In this document: positions 24,494-33,365 of the stretch, piece after piece
Layout of the letters: each line of letters begins with the position of its first letter
How positions within the stretch are numbered: position 1 is the first letter of the stretch
Source: Chloroflexota bacterium
Lineage (GTDB): Bacteria > Chloroflexota > Dehalococcoidia > GIF9 > UBA5629
Assembly (NCBI GenBank): GCA_016875875.1
Contig: VGOP01000008.1
Span: forward strand, 83,834 to 125,795
Length of the DNA: 41,962 nucleotides
Direction of reading: 5' to 3'
Notes under the pieces: model-generated
Told to the model about the DNA's origin: nothing
Database searches by the model: none
Seen by the model: the letters and a program-made list of their open reading frames with translations, nothing else
Program-made: the position numbers and the translations under genes

Positions 24494-24518
24494 TTTTTAT
24501 CCCTGGGGTTACCGATAG

Positions 24519-24545
24519 TTGCGATTTAAGAGTCGCCAATCGCAA
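24519..24545. promoter_or_regulatory. Inverted repeat next to the -10 box, candidate operator
   Basis: TTGCGATT and AATCGCAA form a perfect 8-bp inverted repeat with an 11-nt spacer (27 bp overall). It abuts the -10 box at 24546-24551 and covers the expected start of transcription. Size and place suit a dimeric repressor of the TetR or GntR type. No regulator gene lies beside it. Confidence 0.6.
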
Positions 24546-24574
24546 ATTATACCTTCAGACTGCCAGGTTGTAAA
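24546..24574 (-). promoter_or_regulatory. Sigma-70 type promoter of the acyl-CoA operon
   Basis: On the minus strand TTTACA (24574-24569) is followed by a 17-nt spacer and a perfect TATAAT (24551-24546). Transcription should start near 24539, about 46 nt before the ATG of the first thiolase-fold gene. Confidence 0.72.
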
Positions 24575-24652
24575 CATCGCATCGAGGGTGTCGAGCATCT
24601 TCTCGCTGCCATTGCGCCTCCTTTTGCCCATCTTTGCGAACTTCTTTTACCC

Positions 24653-24687
24653 GGTCATTGCGAGGCACCGAGTGCCGTGGCAATCTC
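24653..24687. repeat. Dispersed 'gtcattgcgag / ggcaatctc' repeat, copy B
   Basis: This short copy reads gtcattgcgag, a central hairpin GGCAC-CGA-GTGCC, then gtggcaatctc. It lies between the acyl-CoA operon promoter and the 3' end of hemL. Confidence 0.75.
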
Positions 24688-24714
24688 AGGCAATACATCA
24701 GCCTCTGTCCGCTT

Positions 24715-26013
24715 CTACATCCCATACGGCAGTGAACGGAAGGCTTTATTGATTGTGCCAACAGTTGTCCGAGTGTCCTCGTCGGTGTGAGCCAGTGAGA
24801 CAAAGGCGGCTTCGAACTGGGATGGCGGCAAATATATGCCTTGAAGCAACATCTGATGGAAGAATTTGGCGTAGACCTTGATGTCCGATTTGGTGGCAGT
24901 TTCATGGTCCGTGACCGGGTCTTTGGCGAAAAAGACGGTGAACATTGAGCCTAGCCGGTTCAGTTGTATGTATATTCTGGCTTTATTTGCCGCTTCGTTA
25001 ATGCCTTTCGCCAGAAACGATGACTTTCGCTCAAGTGCGTCGTAAGCTTTAGATTCCTTTAATATGGTGAGTGTTTCAATACCGGCGGTCATAGCCACTG
25101 GATTTCCGGAAAGTGTCCCGGCCTGGTACACCGGCCCTGAAGGTGCCACCATTTCCATAATGTCTTTTCGGCCGCCGTAGGCTCCTATGGGGAAGCCGCC
25201 GCCTATAATCTTTCCCAAACAGGTCAAGTCCGGAGATATATTATAAAGGCTCTGGGCGCCACCGTAAGCCACTCGAAAGCCAGTTATGACTTCATCGAAG
25301 ATGAGCAGCACTCCGGATTGGCAGGTCAAGCCTCGGAGATGTTCCAGGAAGCCAGGCTTTGGCAATACAACCCCTGTATTGCCAGCTATTGGTTCAACTA
25401 TCACAGCAGCGATGTCAGAAGCGAAGTCTTTGAAAATTCGTTCTACTGCCTTTAGATTGTTATAGGGGGCGACCAGGGTATCGGAGGTCAATGAGGCGGG
25501 CACGCCGGGAGAGCTAGGTATGCCCAGGGTTGCCATTCCCGACCCTGCTTTAGCCAGTAGTCCATCTGAATGGCCGTGGTAGCAGCCGGCGAATTTCACC
25601 ACCTTGTTTCTGCCGGTGAAGGCTCGAGCCAGCCGGATGGCGCTCATGGTGGCTTCTGTGCCTGAGTTAACGAATCGCACCATCTCGATTGAAGGCATAG
25701 CTCCGCAGACCAGCTTTGCCAGCGTTGTTTCCAGTTCAGTTGGAGCGCCAAAGCTTGAGCCATGTTCTACTGCCTTCTTGACTGCTTTTACTATTCGAGG
25801 ATGGGAATGTCCCAGTATGAGCGGCCCCCAGGAGCAGACGTAATCTATGAATTCATTACCATCTTCGTCGTACAGTCTAGAGCCCCGACCCCACTTGATG
25901 AAAAACGGCGTACCTCCAACCGCCTTGAAGGCACGCACCGGACTATCCACGCCTCCGGGCAGATAGCGCTGGGCTTCTTCAAAAAGCTGTTTGGAGCGAT
26001 TAGTATTTTTCAT
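24715..26013 (-). CDS. hemL: Glutamate-1-semialdehyde 2,1-aminomutase
   Basis: This 432-residue class III aminotransferase-fold enzyme matches GSA aminomutase throughout: [64 protein letters not shown] and [13 protein letters not shown]. The PLP lysine is in [18 protein letters not shown]. It turns glutamate 1-semialdehyde into 5-aminolevulinate in the C5 route of tetrapyrrole synthesis. No clear ribosome site precedes ATG 26013. HemB and the CobA-HemD fusion lie upstream on the same strand, 244 bp away across hairpin repeats; co-transcription is possible. HemA and HemC are not in the window. The route fits cobalamin or sirohaem supply, needed by the B12-type radical SAM enzyme here. Confidence 0.95.
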   Translation of the reverse strand: MKNTNRSKQLFEEAQRYLPGGVDSPVRAFKAVGGTPFFIKWGRGSRLYDEDGNEFIDYVCSWGPLILGHSHPRIVKAVKKAVEHGSSFGAPTELETTLAKLVCGAMPSIEMVRFVNSGTEATMSAIRLARAFTGRNKVVKFAGCYHGHSDGLLAKAGSGMATLGIPSSPGVPASLTSDTLVAPYNNLKAVERIFKDFASDIAAVIVEPIAGNTGVVLPKPGFLEHLRGLTCQSGVLLIFDEVITGFRVAYGGAQSLYNISPDLTCLGKIIGGGFPIGAYGGRKDIMEMVAPSGPVYQAGTLSGNPVAMTAGIETLTILKESKAYDALERKSSFLAKGINEAANKARIYIQLNRLGSMFTVFFAKDPVTDHETATKSDIKVYAKFFHQMLLQGIYLPPSQFEAAFVSLAHTDEDTRTTVGTINKAFRSLPYGM

Positions 26014-26048
26014 AACTTTATGTCAGACACGCATGCAACTATTTGATT

Positions 26049-26130
26049 TTGACCCTCACCCTAACCCTCTCCCATCAAGGGAGAGTGATTGAGATTGCCA
26101 CGTCCTTCAGCGGAAGGACTCGCAATGACA
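26049..26130. repeat. Composite dispersed repeats (ccctcaccc...gggagag plus 'ggcaatctc' copy C)
   Basis: Two short repeat types are joined. Bases 26049-26085 read ccctcaccctaaccctctccc, with a complementary gggagag arm, like the shorter arm at 5815-5838. Bases 26091-26130 read gagattgccac, hairpin GTCCTTC-AGCG-GAAGGAC, then tcgcaatgaca, an inverted copy of the element at 24653-24687. Confidence 0.7.
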
Positions 26131-26142
26131 GCAAAATTTACA

Positions 26143-26206
26143 GAGATGTAGGGACTGGTCTTTAGACCTGTCCGAAGCGGACAGACCTGAAGGTCTGTCC
26201 CTACGT
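26143..26206. repeat. Dispersed double-hairpin repeat, second copy
   Basis: gtagggactggtct, a short hairpin (GGTCT-TTA-GACC), then GTCCGAAGCGGAC and GACAGACC-TGAA-GGTCTGTC, ending cctac. It has the same architecture as 2131-2184, between hemL and hemB. Confidence 0.7.
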
Positions 26207-26257
26207 GAGATTCTTCGATGGGCCCAGAATGACAGGTAATGAATGGTGACAAATAAT

Positions 26258-27229
26258 TCACAGCCAGTGGGCTGCCTCCTTGGCGTAGTAAGTTATGATT
26301 ATATCAGCCCCGGCTCTTTTGATGGCGGTGAGTATTTCCAGGACTATTCCTCTCTCATCCAGCCAGCCTTGCTGCGCCGCTGCTTTCACCATGGCGTACT
26401 CGCCGCTAACGCTGTAAGCAGCCAATGGGTGATTGAAGATATCACGCACCTTGCGTATTACATCCAGACAAGGCAAGGCTGGCTTGACCATGACGATGTC
26501 CGCACCCTCGGCTATGTCCTGCTCTATCTCTCTCAAAGCCTCCCGCCAGTTGGGCGGGTCCGTCTGGTAAGAGCGGCGGTCGCCGAACTGCGGCGCCGAC
26601 TCAGCAGCTTCACGGAAAGGCCCATAAAAGGCAGAGGCATATTTAGCGGCATAAGCCAGAATTGGGATATTGTGAAAGCCGTTTCTGTCTAACGCCTGCC
26701 GAATCGCCTTTACCCTGCCATCCATCATATCTGAAGGAGCTACCATATCAGCGCCGGCTTCAGCATGAGATAAAGCTGTTTTGGCAAGTAGTTTCAAAGT
26801 TTTATCGTTGTCGACATAGCCATCCACGACAACACCGCAGTGGCCATGACTTGTATATTCACATAGGCAGACATCGGTTATCACCAGTAACTCAGGGCTC
26901 GTCTTTTTGATAGCTCGTATTGCCTGCTGGATCACTCCCTTTGGGTGATAGGCTGAGGAGCCGATTTCATCTTTCTTTCGGGGTATGCCGAAAAGTGTTA
27001 TTGCTGGAATGCCAAGCTTAGCGATTTCCTCGGCTTCCTTAGGCAGCAGGTCATTGGAAAGGCGGTATAGGCCGGGCATTGAGCTTATCGCTTGCTTTAT
27101 CTTATCGCCTTCTACAACAAAAAGAGGATATATCAGGTCGCCGACCTCAACCTTTGTCTCTCGAACCAGTGCCCGCAGGGCTTCACTGCGTCGGAGCCGT
27201 CGCAAACGCAGTTGTGGGAAACTACTCAT
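26258..27229 (-). CDS. hemB: Porphobilinogen synthase (delta-aminolevulinic acid dehydratase)
   Basis: This 323-residue enzyme is of standard length. The zinc-type cysteine site is [17 protein letters not shown] (three Cys plus His). Schiff-base lysines are in [12 protein letters not shown] and [10 protein letters not shown], and PSDMMDGRV and SVSGEYAM are conserved. It joins two 5-aminolevulinate molecules into porphobilinogen. The three-cysteine site marks it as a zinc-dependent and not a magnesium-only enzyme. ATG follows GGAAAGGGGG. Its start overlaps the stop of the CobA-HemD fusion by four bases, so translation is coupled. Confidence 0.96.
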   Translation of the reverse strand: MSSFPQLRLRRLRRSEALRALVRETKVEVGDLIYPLFVVEGDKIKQAISSMPGLYRLSNDLLPKEAEEIAKLGIPAITLFGIPRKKDEIGSSAYHPKGVIQQAIRAIKKTSPELLVITDVCLCEYTSHGHCGVVVDGYVDNDKTLKLLAKTALSHAEAGADMVAPSDMMDGRVKAIRQALDRNGFHNIPILAYAAKYASAFYGPFREAAESAPQFGDRRSYQTDPPNWREALREIEQDIAEGADIVMVKPALPCLDVIRKVRDIFNHPLAAYSVSGEYAMVKAAAQQGWLDERGIVLEILTAIKRAGADIIITYYAKEAAHWL

Positions 27230-28755
27230 CTTCCTTCCCCCTTTCCTTGGAAGTAATGTTCTATGGCTGCTACCAACCCGGGTATGGTGTGCTCCGTAGC
27301 TATTATGTCAGCCTTCAATCCCTTTTCAACCATGGCTGCAGTTGTGCTCGGTCCGATGCAAGCTAGCTTGGCTTGTTTTATAACCTCCCATCTTTGCCCC
27401 AGTATAGCCAACAGGCTGTTTACTGTCGAGGCACTGGTGAAGGTAATAACGTCAATCTCTCCTTTCAACAGCATCTCTTTTCCCTGTGAGGTTCCTTTGG
27501 TTGAGGTAGCAGTTTTATAGGCGTTTACCTGGTGGACTTTAGCTCCAAGTTTGGCAAGTCCGTCAGTCAATTCATTACCAGCGATGTCGGCACGAGGCAG
27601 AAGAACCTTGCATTCGGTGACATCCTTCTTGCTAAGGCCGGCTAGGAAGCCCTGACTCGTGTATATCTCCGGCAGATAATCAGGACATATGCCTTTTTTC
27701 TCAATGACTCTAGCTGTAGCCGGGCCTATAACCCCGATTCTAATGCCGGCAAAGTGACGCGCGTCCAAACTAAGGGCATATAGCCTTTTCCAAAACATCT
27801 CCACGGCATTGACGCTGGTAAGGATTATCCAGTCGTAGTTTTTCAGGTTCAGGATAGCCCGGTCAAGCTCCTTCCAGGTTTGTGGCGGGCTAATCCTTAT
27901 AACCGGCATTTGGGTAGGAACAGCCCCACGTTCCCAAAGTAGCTGGCTCAATTCACTGGCCTGGTGTTCGGCTCTTGTCACCAGGACTCGTTTGCCGAAA
28001 AGAGGGAGGTTATCAAACCAGCGCAGCTGTTTGCGGAGCTTGACCACTTCGCCAACTACTATCACCGCTGGTGGCTCGAAGTTCTCTTGTTTGGCTTTAC
28101 TGACGATATCTTCCAGCGTGCCGACCACAATCCGCTGCCTTGGGCTGGTGCCCTGGCTTATCACCGCCACCGGAGTAGCGGATGGCCTGCCGTTCTGTAT
28201 CAATTGGTTGACTATCTGTGCCAGATTCGCCATTCCCATAAGGAAGACCAATGTATCGCTACCGGTGCTTATCTTATCCCAGGCAATGCTTGATTTACCT
28301 TTTTCGGGGTCTTCATGACCGGTGATGACAGTAAATGAGGAAGCCAGACGACGATGGGTCACCGGTATGCCGGCATAGGCCGGGACAGCATAGGCCGATG
28401 ATATCCCGGGCACCACCTCGAAAGGAATTTGGTTGGCAGCCAGGACTTCAGTTTCTTCGCCCCCCCGCCCGAGGACAAAAGGGTCGCCGCCTTTGAGTCT
28501 AACCACTGTCTCGCCTTCTCGGGCTTTGCCAACCATTAGCAGGTTTATCTCCTTCTGCTCCATGGCATGGCAGCCACGTCCCTTGCCCACATATATCTTC
28601 TCAGCATCAGGAGATGCTTCTTCAAGCAGGCTATCATTGATAAGCCGGTCGTAAATGATGACATCGGCTTTTCTGAGGCATTTCAGCCCCTTTACAGTGA
28701 TAAGGGCTGGGTCACCCGGCCCAGCACCCACCAGGTATACTTTGCCACGTTTCAC
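27226..28755 (-). CDS. Fused uroporphyrinogen-III C-methyltransferase / uroporphyrinogen-III synthase
   Basis: This 509-residue two-domain protein combines residues 1-245, a SUMT/CobA methyltransferase, with residues 255-505, uroporphyrinogen-III synthase (HemD). The first domain has [56 protein letters not shown] and [11 protein letters not shown]. The second has [57 protein letters not shown] and [13 protein letters not shown]. It closes hydroxymethylbilane to uroporphyrinogen III and methylates it at C2 and C7 to precorrin-2, directing flux to cobalamin or sirohaem. Such fusions are known in Firmicutes and Chloroflexota. The start is GTG with AAAGGTTGAG upstream, and a promoter lies at 28778-28807. 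hemB follows with a 4-bp overlap. Confidence 0.94.
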   Translation of the reverse strand: MKRGKVYLVGAGPGDPALITVKGLKCLRKADVIIYDRLINDSLLEEASPDAEKIYVGKGRGCHAMEQKEINLLMVGKAREGETVVRLKGGDPFVLGRGGEETEVLAANQIPFEVVPGISSAYAVPAYAGIPVTHRRLASSFTVITGHEDPEKGKSSIAWDKISTGSDTLVFLMGMANLAQIVNQLIQNGRPSATPVAVISQGTSPRQRIVVGTLEDIVSKAKQENFEPPAVIVVGEVVKLRKQLRWFDNLPLFGKRVLVTRAEHQASELSQLLWERGAVPTQMPVIRISPPQTWKELDRAILNLKNYDWIILTSVNAVEMFWKRLYALSLDARHFAGIRIGVIGPATARVIEKKGICPDYLPEIYTSQGFLAGLSKKDVTECKVLLPRADIAGNELTDGLAKLGAKVHQVNAYKTATSTKGTSQGKEMLLKGEIDVITFTSASTVNSLLAILGQRWEVIKQAKLACIGPSTTAAMVEKGLKADIIATEHTIPGLVAAIEHYFQGKGEGR

Positions 28756-28777
28756 GTTAGCTCAACCTTTACTATAA

Positions 28778-28807
28778 ATTCTAGTATCTTGATTTTAAGC
28801 ATTTCAA
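28778..28807 (-). promoter_or_regulatory. Probable promoter for the cobA-hemD/hemB transcript
   Basis: Minus-strand TTGAAA (28807-28802), an 18-nt spacer and TAGAAT (28783-28778). Transcription would begin about 15-20 nt upstream of the GTG at 28755, leaving just enough leader for the AAAGG ribosome site. No cobalamin riboswitch motif was recognised in the 190-bp gap. Confidence 0.45.
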
Positions 28808-29004
28808 ATATCTTTTACCTATGTTAGGCTATTCTACCACACCATCCTTTGTCCTCGCAGAGCCATGATTGAATATCATCCAGAATCTAATCCAGTACCA
28901 TTAACATTAAAGTAGTATAGACCTTTTAAGGCCTATACAAGGTTTTGTCATGCCTAGCTTTTGTGGTAAAGTTTATAGATACTTTGCAAATACGAGAATC
29001 GAGA

Positions 29005-30162
29005 TTGAAGAACTCCTTTACCCTTATAACGCTGTACATAGTAGCCTTTGTCGGATTTGCCGGTTTCAGCTTTTTGTTTCCGGTGATACCGCTCTATGCG
29101 GCTGAGTTGGGTGCTACGGTGGCAGAAGTCGGGCTGATAGTAGCTACCATCTCTTACGTTACGGCTTTCTTTCTGATTCCATTTGGCATGCTTTCTGATA
29201 AATTTGGCCGGCACGAACTTCTGGTCGGTGGTTTAGCCGTCTTTACCTTGGCCCCCTTACTCTATCCTCTGGCTAACAATCCTGAGCAGCTTATTTGGGT
29301 CAGGGCAATCCATGGCCTGGCAGCAGCGGCTTTTCTGCCGACCGCCATTGCCCTGGTAGTTGATCTAACCCCCGAGACAAAGCGAGGCGAAGCCATAGGC
29401 TGGTATACAGCTTCACTCCAACTGGGCTTGATGGCCGGCCCAATAACCGGTGGTTTCCTGACAAGCCACTTTGGTTTCGATGCTGCCTTTTATGGCTGTA
29501 GCGCTATCTCTCTGATAGGCCTAGTTCTGGCTTTTTCCCGACTCCGTGCTATTTCCCACCGACCAACGGCCATTCCAGGCAAAGCCAGCTCATCATGGCA
29601 TTGGCTAGGACAACCGCTGGCGATTGCCGTCTTGTTGGCCCCCCTGCTAGTTGCTGTTGGCTCAGGCACGATTGGCAGCTACATCCCACTTTACGGCAGG
29701 GGTTTCGGCATGACTGAGGCTGATGCCGGGGCAATCATTACTGCCCTTTATGCCAGCTCAGCTTTGTTGCGAGCTCCAGCCGGGAGATTATCGGACAGTG
29801 TTGATAGAAAGCTTTTGCTTATCGTTGGTGTGGGGCTAAGTGCTATAGCTGTGTCTCTTTTTCCCTTCTTTCATAGCCTATCACAGTTTATCATCATAGG
29901 CATCATATTTGGCATCGGTATGGGAATAGCCATGCCGGCAAGTCTAGCTATGGCGGCCGATTTTTCTCCGGTGGGGGGAAGGGGTCTGTCTATGTCCATA
30001 CCTACTTGTTTCTTTCAAGTCGGCTTGGCGGTCGGGCCTACAGCCATGGGATATGTAGCTGGGATAAGTAGTTTTGAGACTATGTTCCTGGCCTGTGCTG
30101 CAAGCCTGGTCTTCGGTTTGCTCATCATGCTCGGCTTAATGCGCGTCCAAAAGGTACAGTGA
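29005..30162 (+). CDS. Major facilitator superfamily transporter (drug:H+ antiporter-1 type)
   Basis: This protein of about 385 residues has some twelve hydrophobic segments. The MFS loop 2-3 motif is FGMLSDKFGRHELLVGG, and its repeat in the second half is PAGRLSDSVDRKLLLIVG. Motif C-like glycines are in GLMAGPITGGFL. These point to an exporter of small hydrophobic compounds in the cytoplasmic membrane; the substrate is unknown. The start is unclear. TTG 29005 places about six residues before the first helix, as in relatives, but lacks a good ribosome site. TTG 28984 and TTG 28945 are in-frame alternatives. Its TGA overlaps the queH ATG (TGATG), so the two are coupled. Confidence 0.86.
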   Translation: MKNSFTLITLYIVAFVGFAGFSFLFPVIPLYAAELGATVAEVGLIVATISYVTAFFLIPFGMLSDKFGRHELLVGGLAVFTLAPLLYPLANNPEQLIWVRAIHGLAAAAFLPTAIALVVDLTPETKRGEAIGWYTASLQLGLMAGPITGGFLTSHFGFDAAFYGCSAISLIGLVLAFSRLRAISHRPTAIPGKASSSWHWLGQPLAIAVLLAPLLVAVGSGTIGSYIPLYGRGFGMTEADAGAIITALYASSALLRAPAGRLSDSVDRKLLLIVGVGLSAIAVSLFPFFHSLSQFIIIGIIFGIGMGIAMPASLAMAADFSPVGGRGLSMSIPTCFFQVGLAVGPTAMGYVAGISSFETMFLACAASLVFGLLIMLGLMRVQKVQ

Positions 30163-30692
30163 TGAAGGTTGTGTTACATATATGCTGCGGAGTCTGCGCT
30201 GCAGGTGCGGTGGAAGCACTGGTCACAGAGGAGCACGAGGTTCTCGGCTTTTTTTACAATCCAAACATTCACCCGGCAGAGGAATACCAAAAAAGACTAG
30301 AGGCAGCCTGCAAGGTAGCTAAAGAGTTAGATTTCCCGTTACAGGCCGGGCCCTATACTCCCGAAGAATGGTTCGACCGGACTAGCTCCTTAAAGGATGA
30401 ACCTGAAGGTGGTAAGCGATGCCAGGTATGCTACAGACTACGGCTGGAAAAGACCTATGATTACATGGCGGCTTGTGGGGCGGATGCCTTTGCCACTACT
30501 TTGACAATTAGCCCTCGCAAGTCGGCACAGGCAATCAATAATATAGGACAGGAAATTGGTGGGGACAAGTTTCTAATGAGAGATTTTAAGAAAAAGGATG
30601 GCTTTAAGCGGGCTGTGCAGTCAGCCAAGAGATTGGAGCTTTACCGACAGAACTATTGTGGCTGCATATATAGCATAAGGCAAGGGACATGA
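30162..30692 (+). CDS. queH: Epoxyqueuosine reductase QueH
   Basis: This 176-residue protein of the former DUF208 family has three cysteine sets: C8-C9-x2-C12 (HICCGVC), C87/C90 (KRCQVCYRLRLE) and C166/C168 (YRQNYCGC). These match the iron-sulfur and metal ligands described for QueH, the non-cobalamin enzyme that reduces epoxyqueuosine to queuosine in tRNA. FFYNPNIHPAEEY and the DGF segment near the C terminus are also typical. ATG 30162 overlaps the transporter stop, with AAAGG upstream; GTG 30159 is an equal alternative. The link with the transporter may reflect only shared transcription. A DUF6485 gene converges on it after 51 bp. Confidence 0.94.
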   Translation: MKVVLHICCGVCAAGAVEALVTEEHEVLGFFYNPNIHPAEEYQKRLEAACKVAKELDFPLQAGPYTPEEWFDRTSSLKDEPEGGKRCQVCYRLRLEKTYDYMAACGADAFATTLTISPRKSAQAINNIGQEIGGDKFLMRDFKKKDGFKRAVQSAKRLELYRQNYCGCIYSIRQGT

Positions 30693-30743
30693 CAACATCC
30701 CCCCTCCTTCTAGCTCCCTCCCGCCAGGGGAGGGAGAAAATGG

Positions 30744-30950
30744 TCACCGACCCCTCTTGCGGTGGGTCTCGATAAATCTCTCGATGGAGCGGTCGTAAGT
30801 CCTCTCGATATCAGCCGAGAAGAAACAGGCTGGCAGCTCACCTGACCTTTGATGATAAGTGAGACATTCGCAGCAAATACCTTTTCTGGCGCATGGTTCG
30901 TAGGTGCAGTTGCACCTGGTTTTGTTTTCCTCAATTTTGCATTCTCTCAT
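30744..30950 (-). CDS. Small cysteine-rich protein, DUF6485-like
   Basis: This 68-residue protein has eight cysteines in its first 42 residues (C4, C13, C15, C20, C26, C27, C29, C42): [18 protein letters not shown], then GELPACFF. The spacing and sequence match the DUF6485 family of anaerobic bacteria and archaea, whose role is unknown; the cysteines suggest a zinc or iron-sulfur site. The C-terminal part ([20 protein letters not shown]) is charged and helical. ATG has GGAGG 7 nt upstream, and the overlapping longer frame on the same strand is spurious. It follows the acyl-CoA dehydrogenase gene by 27 bp, probably on the same transcript, and converges on queH. Confidence 0.85.
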   Translation of the reverse strand: MRECKIEENKTRCNCTYEPCARKGICCECLTYHQRSGELPACFFSADIERTYDRSIERFIETHRKRGR

Positions 30951-30977
30951 CGCAGCTCCTCCATAAAATCTATGCCC

Positions 30978-32138
30978 CTATCTTCTCTGGTCGAATCTCC
31001 GGCCTAGGAGTAGTGAAGCTATGGTGATTTTTTGAATCTCGATGGTTCCACCGGCAACCCCCCAGCCCCAGCCATCGCGCATCATGCGCTCCACAGGATA
31101 TTCTTTTGAGTAACCATAGCCGCCGTGTATTTGCAAGGCCATCCCGGTAACTTCTCTCACCATCTGGTTGGCAAAACACTTAGCCAGGTTAGCCTCAAGT
31201 GGGACGGGCAATCCTGTGGCTGCGTTGACTGTTGCCCTGTAGATGAGAAGGCGGGCGGCTTCAACCTTCATGGTCATCTCTGCCAGCATGAACTGTATTG
31301 CCTGGAATTCACATATCTCTTTGCCCCACTGCTTCCTTTGCTGCGAATAGGCCATAGCCTCTTCCAGAGCTCCTTGAGCTATCCCCAAGCACATGGTGGC
31401 ATTGCCGCATCGCTCAAGGTCGAAAGCCATCATTAGCTTTCTAAACTCGCCCTCCTTGACCACCAGATTATCCGTGGGGACGCGGCAATCCTCAAAAATC
31501 AGGTCGCAACTCGGAAAGCCTCTCAAGCCCATGAACTGTTCTTGTTTACCAAAGGAAAAGCCGGGTGTACCTTTCTCAATGATTAGCCCGCCTATACCTT
31601 TAGCCCCTTTCTGTTCACTGAGTCTCACATATACCACATAAACGTCAGACTCGCCTCCACCGGAGATAAAGCGTTTCATGCCATTAACCACATAGTGGTC
31701 ACCTTTTAATACAGCTCTGGTGCTGAGGTCGGTCAGTGCCGAACCTGCCTCGGGTTCGGTCATGCCAACCGAAATCATGGATTCGCCATGACATACAGGA
31801 GGCATATATTTCTTTTTCTGTTGCTCGGTGCCAAACTGTTCAATTACCTTTACCGGGCCAACATTGGATTCGAAAACAGGTGCGGCGCATAAAGGTGATA
31901 CCCTGGCTAACTCTTCGATCGCCAGAATGGCTTCAAACGCAGACCGTCCCTGTCCACCGTATGTGACCGGCAGGCACAAGCCCAAGAGGCCTAAACCTGC
32001 CAGCTTTTGCACATACTCGGGGGGTATGTGTTCAGCCCTGGCTTCCCATTCCACAGCCTTTGGGCGGAACTCCTTTTCAGCCACATCATGCACCATCTTC
32101 TTCAGCATTTTTTGCTCTTCGGTTAATTGAAAGTCCAT
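30978..32138 (-). CDS. Acyl-CoA dehydrogenase (second)
   Basis: This 386-residue ACAD has MTEPEAGSALTDL (126-138), YVVNGMKRFISGGGESD, ALQIHGGYGYSKEYPVERMMRD and GGTIEIQK. The YEGT catalytic Glu is lost (VAGGT). E242 in AFDLERCGNA sits at the isovaleryl/long-chain-type position, so this enzyme probably also acts on branched or longer acyl-CoAs. It shares this base shift with the other ACAD in the window but is clearly a different subtype. AAGGAG precedes ATG 32138. It diverges from the FAH-family gene and leads the DUF6485 gene. Electrons would go to ETF, which is not encoded here. Confidence 0.92.
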   Translation of the reverse strand: MDFQLTEEQKMLKKMVHDVAEKEFRPKAVEWEARAEHIPPEYVQKLAGLGLLGLCLPVTYGGQGRSAFEAILAIEELARVSPLCAAPVFESNVGPVKVIEQFGTEQQKKKYMPPVCHGESMISVGMTEPEAGSALTDLSTRAVLKGDHYVVNGMKRFISGGGESDVYVVYVRLSEQKGAKGIGGLIIEKGTPGFSFGKQEQFMGLRGFPSCDLIFEDCRVPTDNLVVKEGEFRKLMMAFDLERCGNATMCLGIAQGALEEAMAYSQQRKQWGKEICEFQAIQFMLAEMTMKVEAARLLIYRATVNAATGLPVPLEANLAKCFANQMVREVTGMALQIHGGYGYSKEYPVERMMRDGWGWGVAGGTIEIQKITIASLLLGRRFDQRR

Positions 32139-32304
32139 CTTTCGACTCCTTAGTTTCTTATCAGTGCCGCCTGGGTATTTTATGTCGTCATTAGTTTTTT
32201 TACAATATAAACGGGCTTGTTTAACAATCTATTCCGAAATCCTTGCTATCGACTTAAGACTTTTGTTAAGCTGTGGAAAGCACGCGCGGGAAAGGAGGCA
32301 AAAA

Positions 32305-33306
32305 ATGAAACTGGTGACTTTCGAGGTTGTTACCGCTGTAGGGCCGGCGCAACGCATCGGGGCGATAAGCCAGGGGAAGATAATTGATCTCAACATGAGC
32401 TACACGTGCTATTTGGCGGACAAGCGTGGCAGCCACCGAGCTTATGAGATAGCTTCAGCAGTATTGCCACCCGACATGACTGCTTTTTTCCGCAGTGGGC
32501 AGGAGGGCAGAGAGGCAGCCGAGACAGCTATTGACTACGTGGCAAAGCAGCGGTCGAAAACGCCTATCATGGGGCCGAGGGGTGAAAAGATGGTCTATGA
32601 GATGGTGGAAGTCAGGCTCAAAGCTCCGGTGCCCCGACCCAACTCTCTTCGAGACTACATCACCTTCGAAGGCCATGTTACCTTCTCTGGGCTGAAGCAG
32701 GTGGATAAGGCTTGGTATGAGATGCCTGTGTGTTATAAAGGTAATCCCGACACGGTTATCGGCCCAGAAGAAACCATCCCCTGGCCCAGTTACACTGACC
32801 TGCTAGACTACGAACTAGAATACGGCATCTACATAGGCAAAGAAGGCAAGAACATCCCACGGGAAAGAGCAAAGGAATACATCGCCGGCTACACGATATT
32901 CAATGATACCAGTGCTCGAGATATCCAGTTACAGGAGATGACGGTGCTCCTCGGCCCGGTCAAAGGGAAGGACTTCTGCAGCGTTATGGGACCTTGTCTG
33001 GTAACTCCAGATGAGGTGAACCCCAGCAACATGCGGATGATAGCCCGCATCAACGGTGAGGTATGGTCAGACAGCAATAGCGGCACCAGTTACTGGACCT
33101 GGCCTCAGATTATTGAGTTTGCCTCTATGGAGGAAACACTTTACCCCGGCGACTTTCTAGGCTCGGGAACTGTGGAGAGGGGCTGTGGTGGCGAGCTGAA
33201 CAGATGGCTTCAGCCGGGGGATGTCATCGAGCTAGAGGTGGAAGGCATCGGCATCCTGAGAAATCGGGTGGGCGAGAAGCCGCCTAAGCGGACTTTTATC
33301 CGTTGA
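32305..33306 (+). CDS. Fumarylacetoacetate hydrolase (FAH) family protein
   Basis: From ATG 32305 this is a 333-residue protein, chosen because AAAGGAGG lies 6-7 nt upstream; the frame is open further up but has no ribosome site. Metal ligands typical of FAH are present: D117 (LRDYITFEGH), E170 and E172 (DYELEYGIYIG), and D201 (FNDTSARDIQ). GTVERGCGGELNRWLQPGDVIELEVEGIG is the family C-terminal signature. The family cleaves or isomerises beta-diketo acids and 2-oxo-enols. It is followed by a ferredoxin and an AOR gene on the same strand (59-bp and 1-bp gaps), so the product or substrate may be an aldehyde or acid handled by AOR. That link is inference. Confidence 0.9.
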   Translation: MKLVTFEVVTAVGPAQRIGAISQGKIIDLNMSYTCYLADKRGSHRAYEIASAVLPPDMTAFFRSGQEGREAAETAIDYVAKQRSKTPIMGPRGEKMVYEMVEVRLKAPVPRPNSLRDYITFEGHVTFSGLKQVDKAWYEMPVCYKGNPDTVIGPEETIPWPSYTDLLDYELEYGIYIGKEGKNIPRERAKEYIAGYTIFNDTSARDIQLQEMTVLLGPVKGKDFCSVMGPCLVTPDEVNPSNMRMIARINGEVWSDSNSGTSYWTWPQIIEFASMEETLYPGDFLGSGTVERGCGGELNRWLQPGDVIELEVEGIGILRNRVGEKPPKRTFIR

Positions 33307-33365
33307 CGCCTGCCTTGACAGCATTTGTGTACCAAGATACTCTTAAGCCAGCATAGAGATAAAGG

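Noticed and set aside
28756-28944. Cobalamin riboswitch ahead of the cobA-hemD fusion
   Set aside because: No B12-box-like sequence was recognised, and the inferred leader is too short for one.
30703-30740. Short GC-rich inverted repeat (ccctcccgccaggggaggg) after queH
   Set aside because: It may act as a weak bidirectional terminator or be another repeat fragment, but there is no T-run and no second full copy, so it was not called as a feature.
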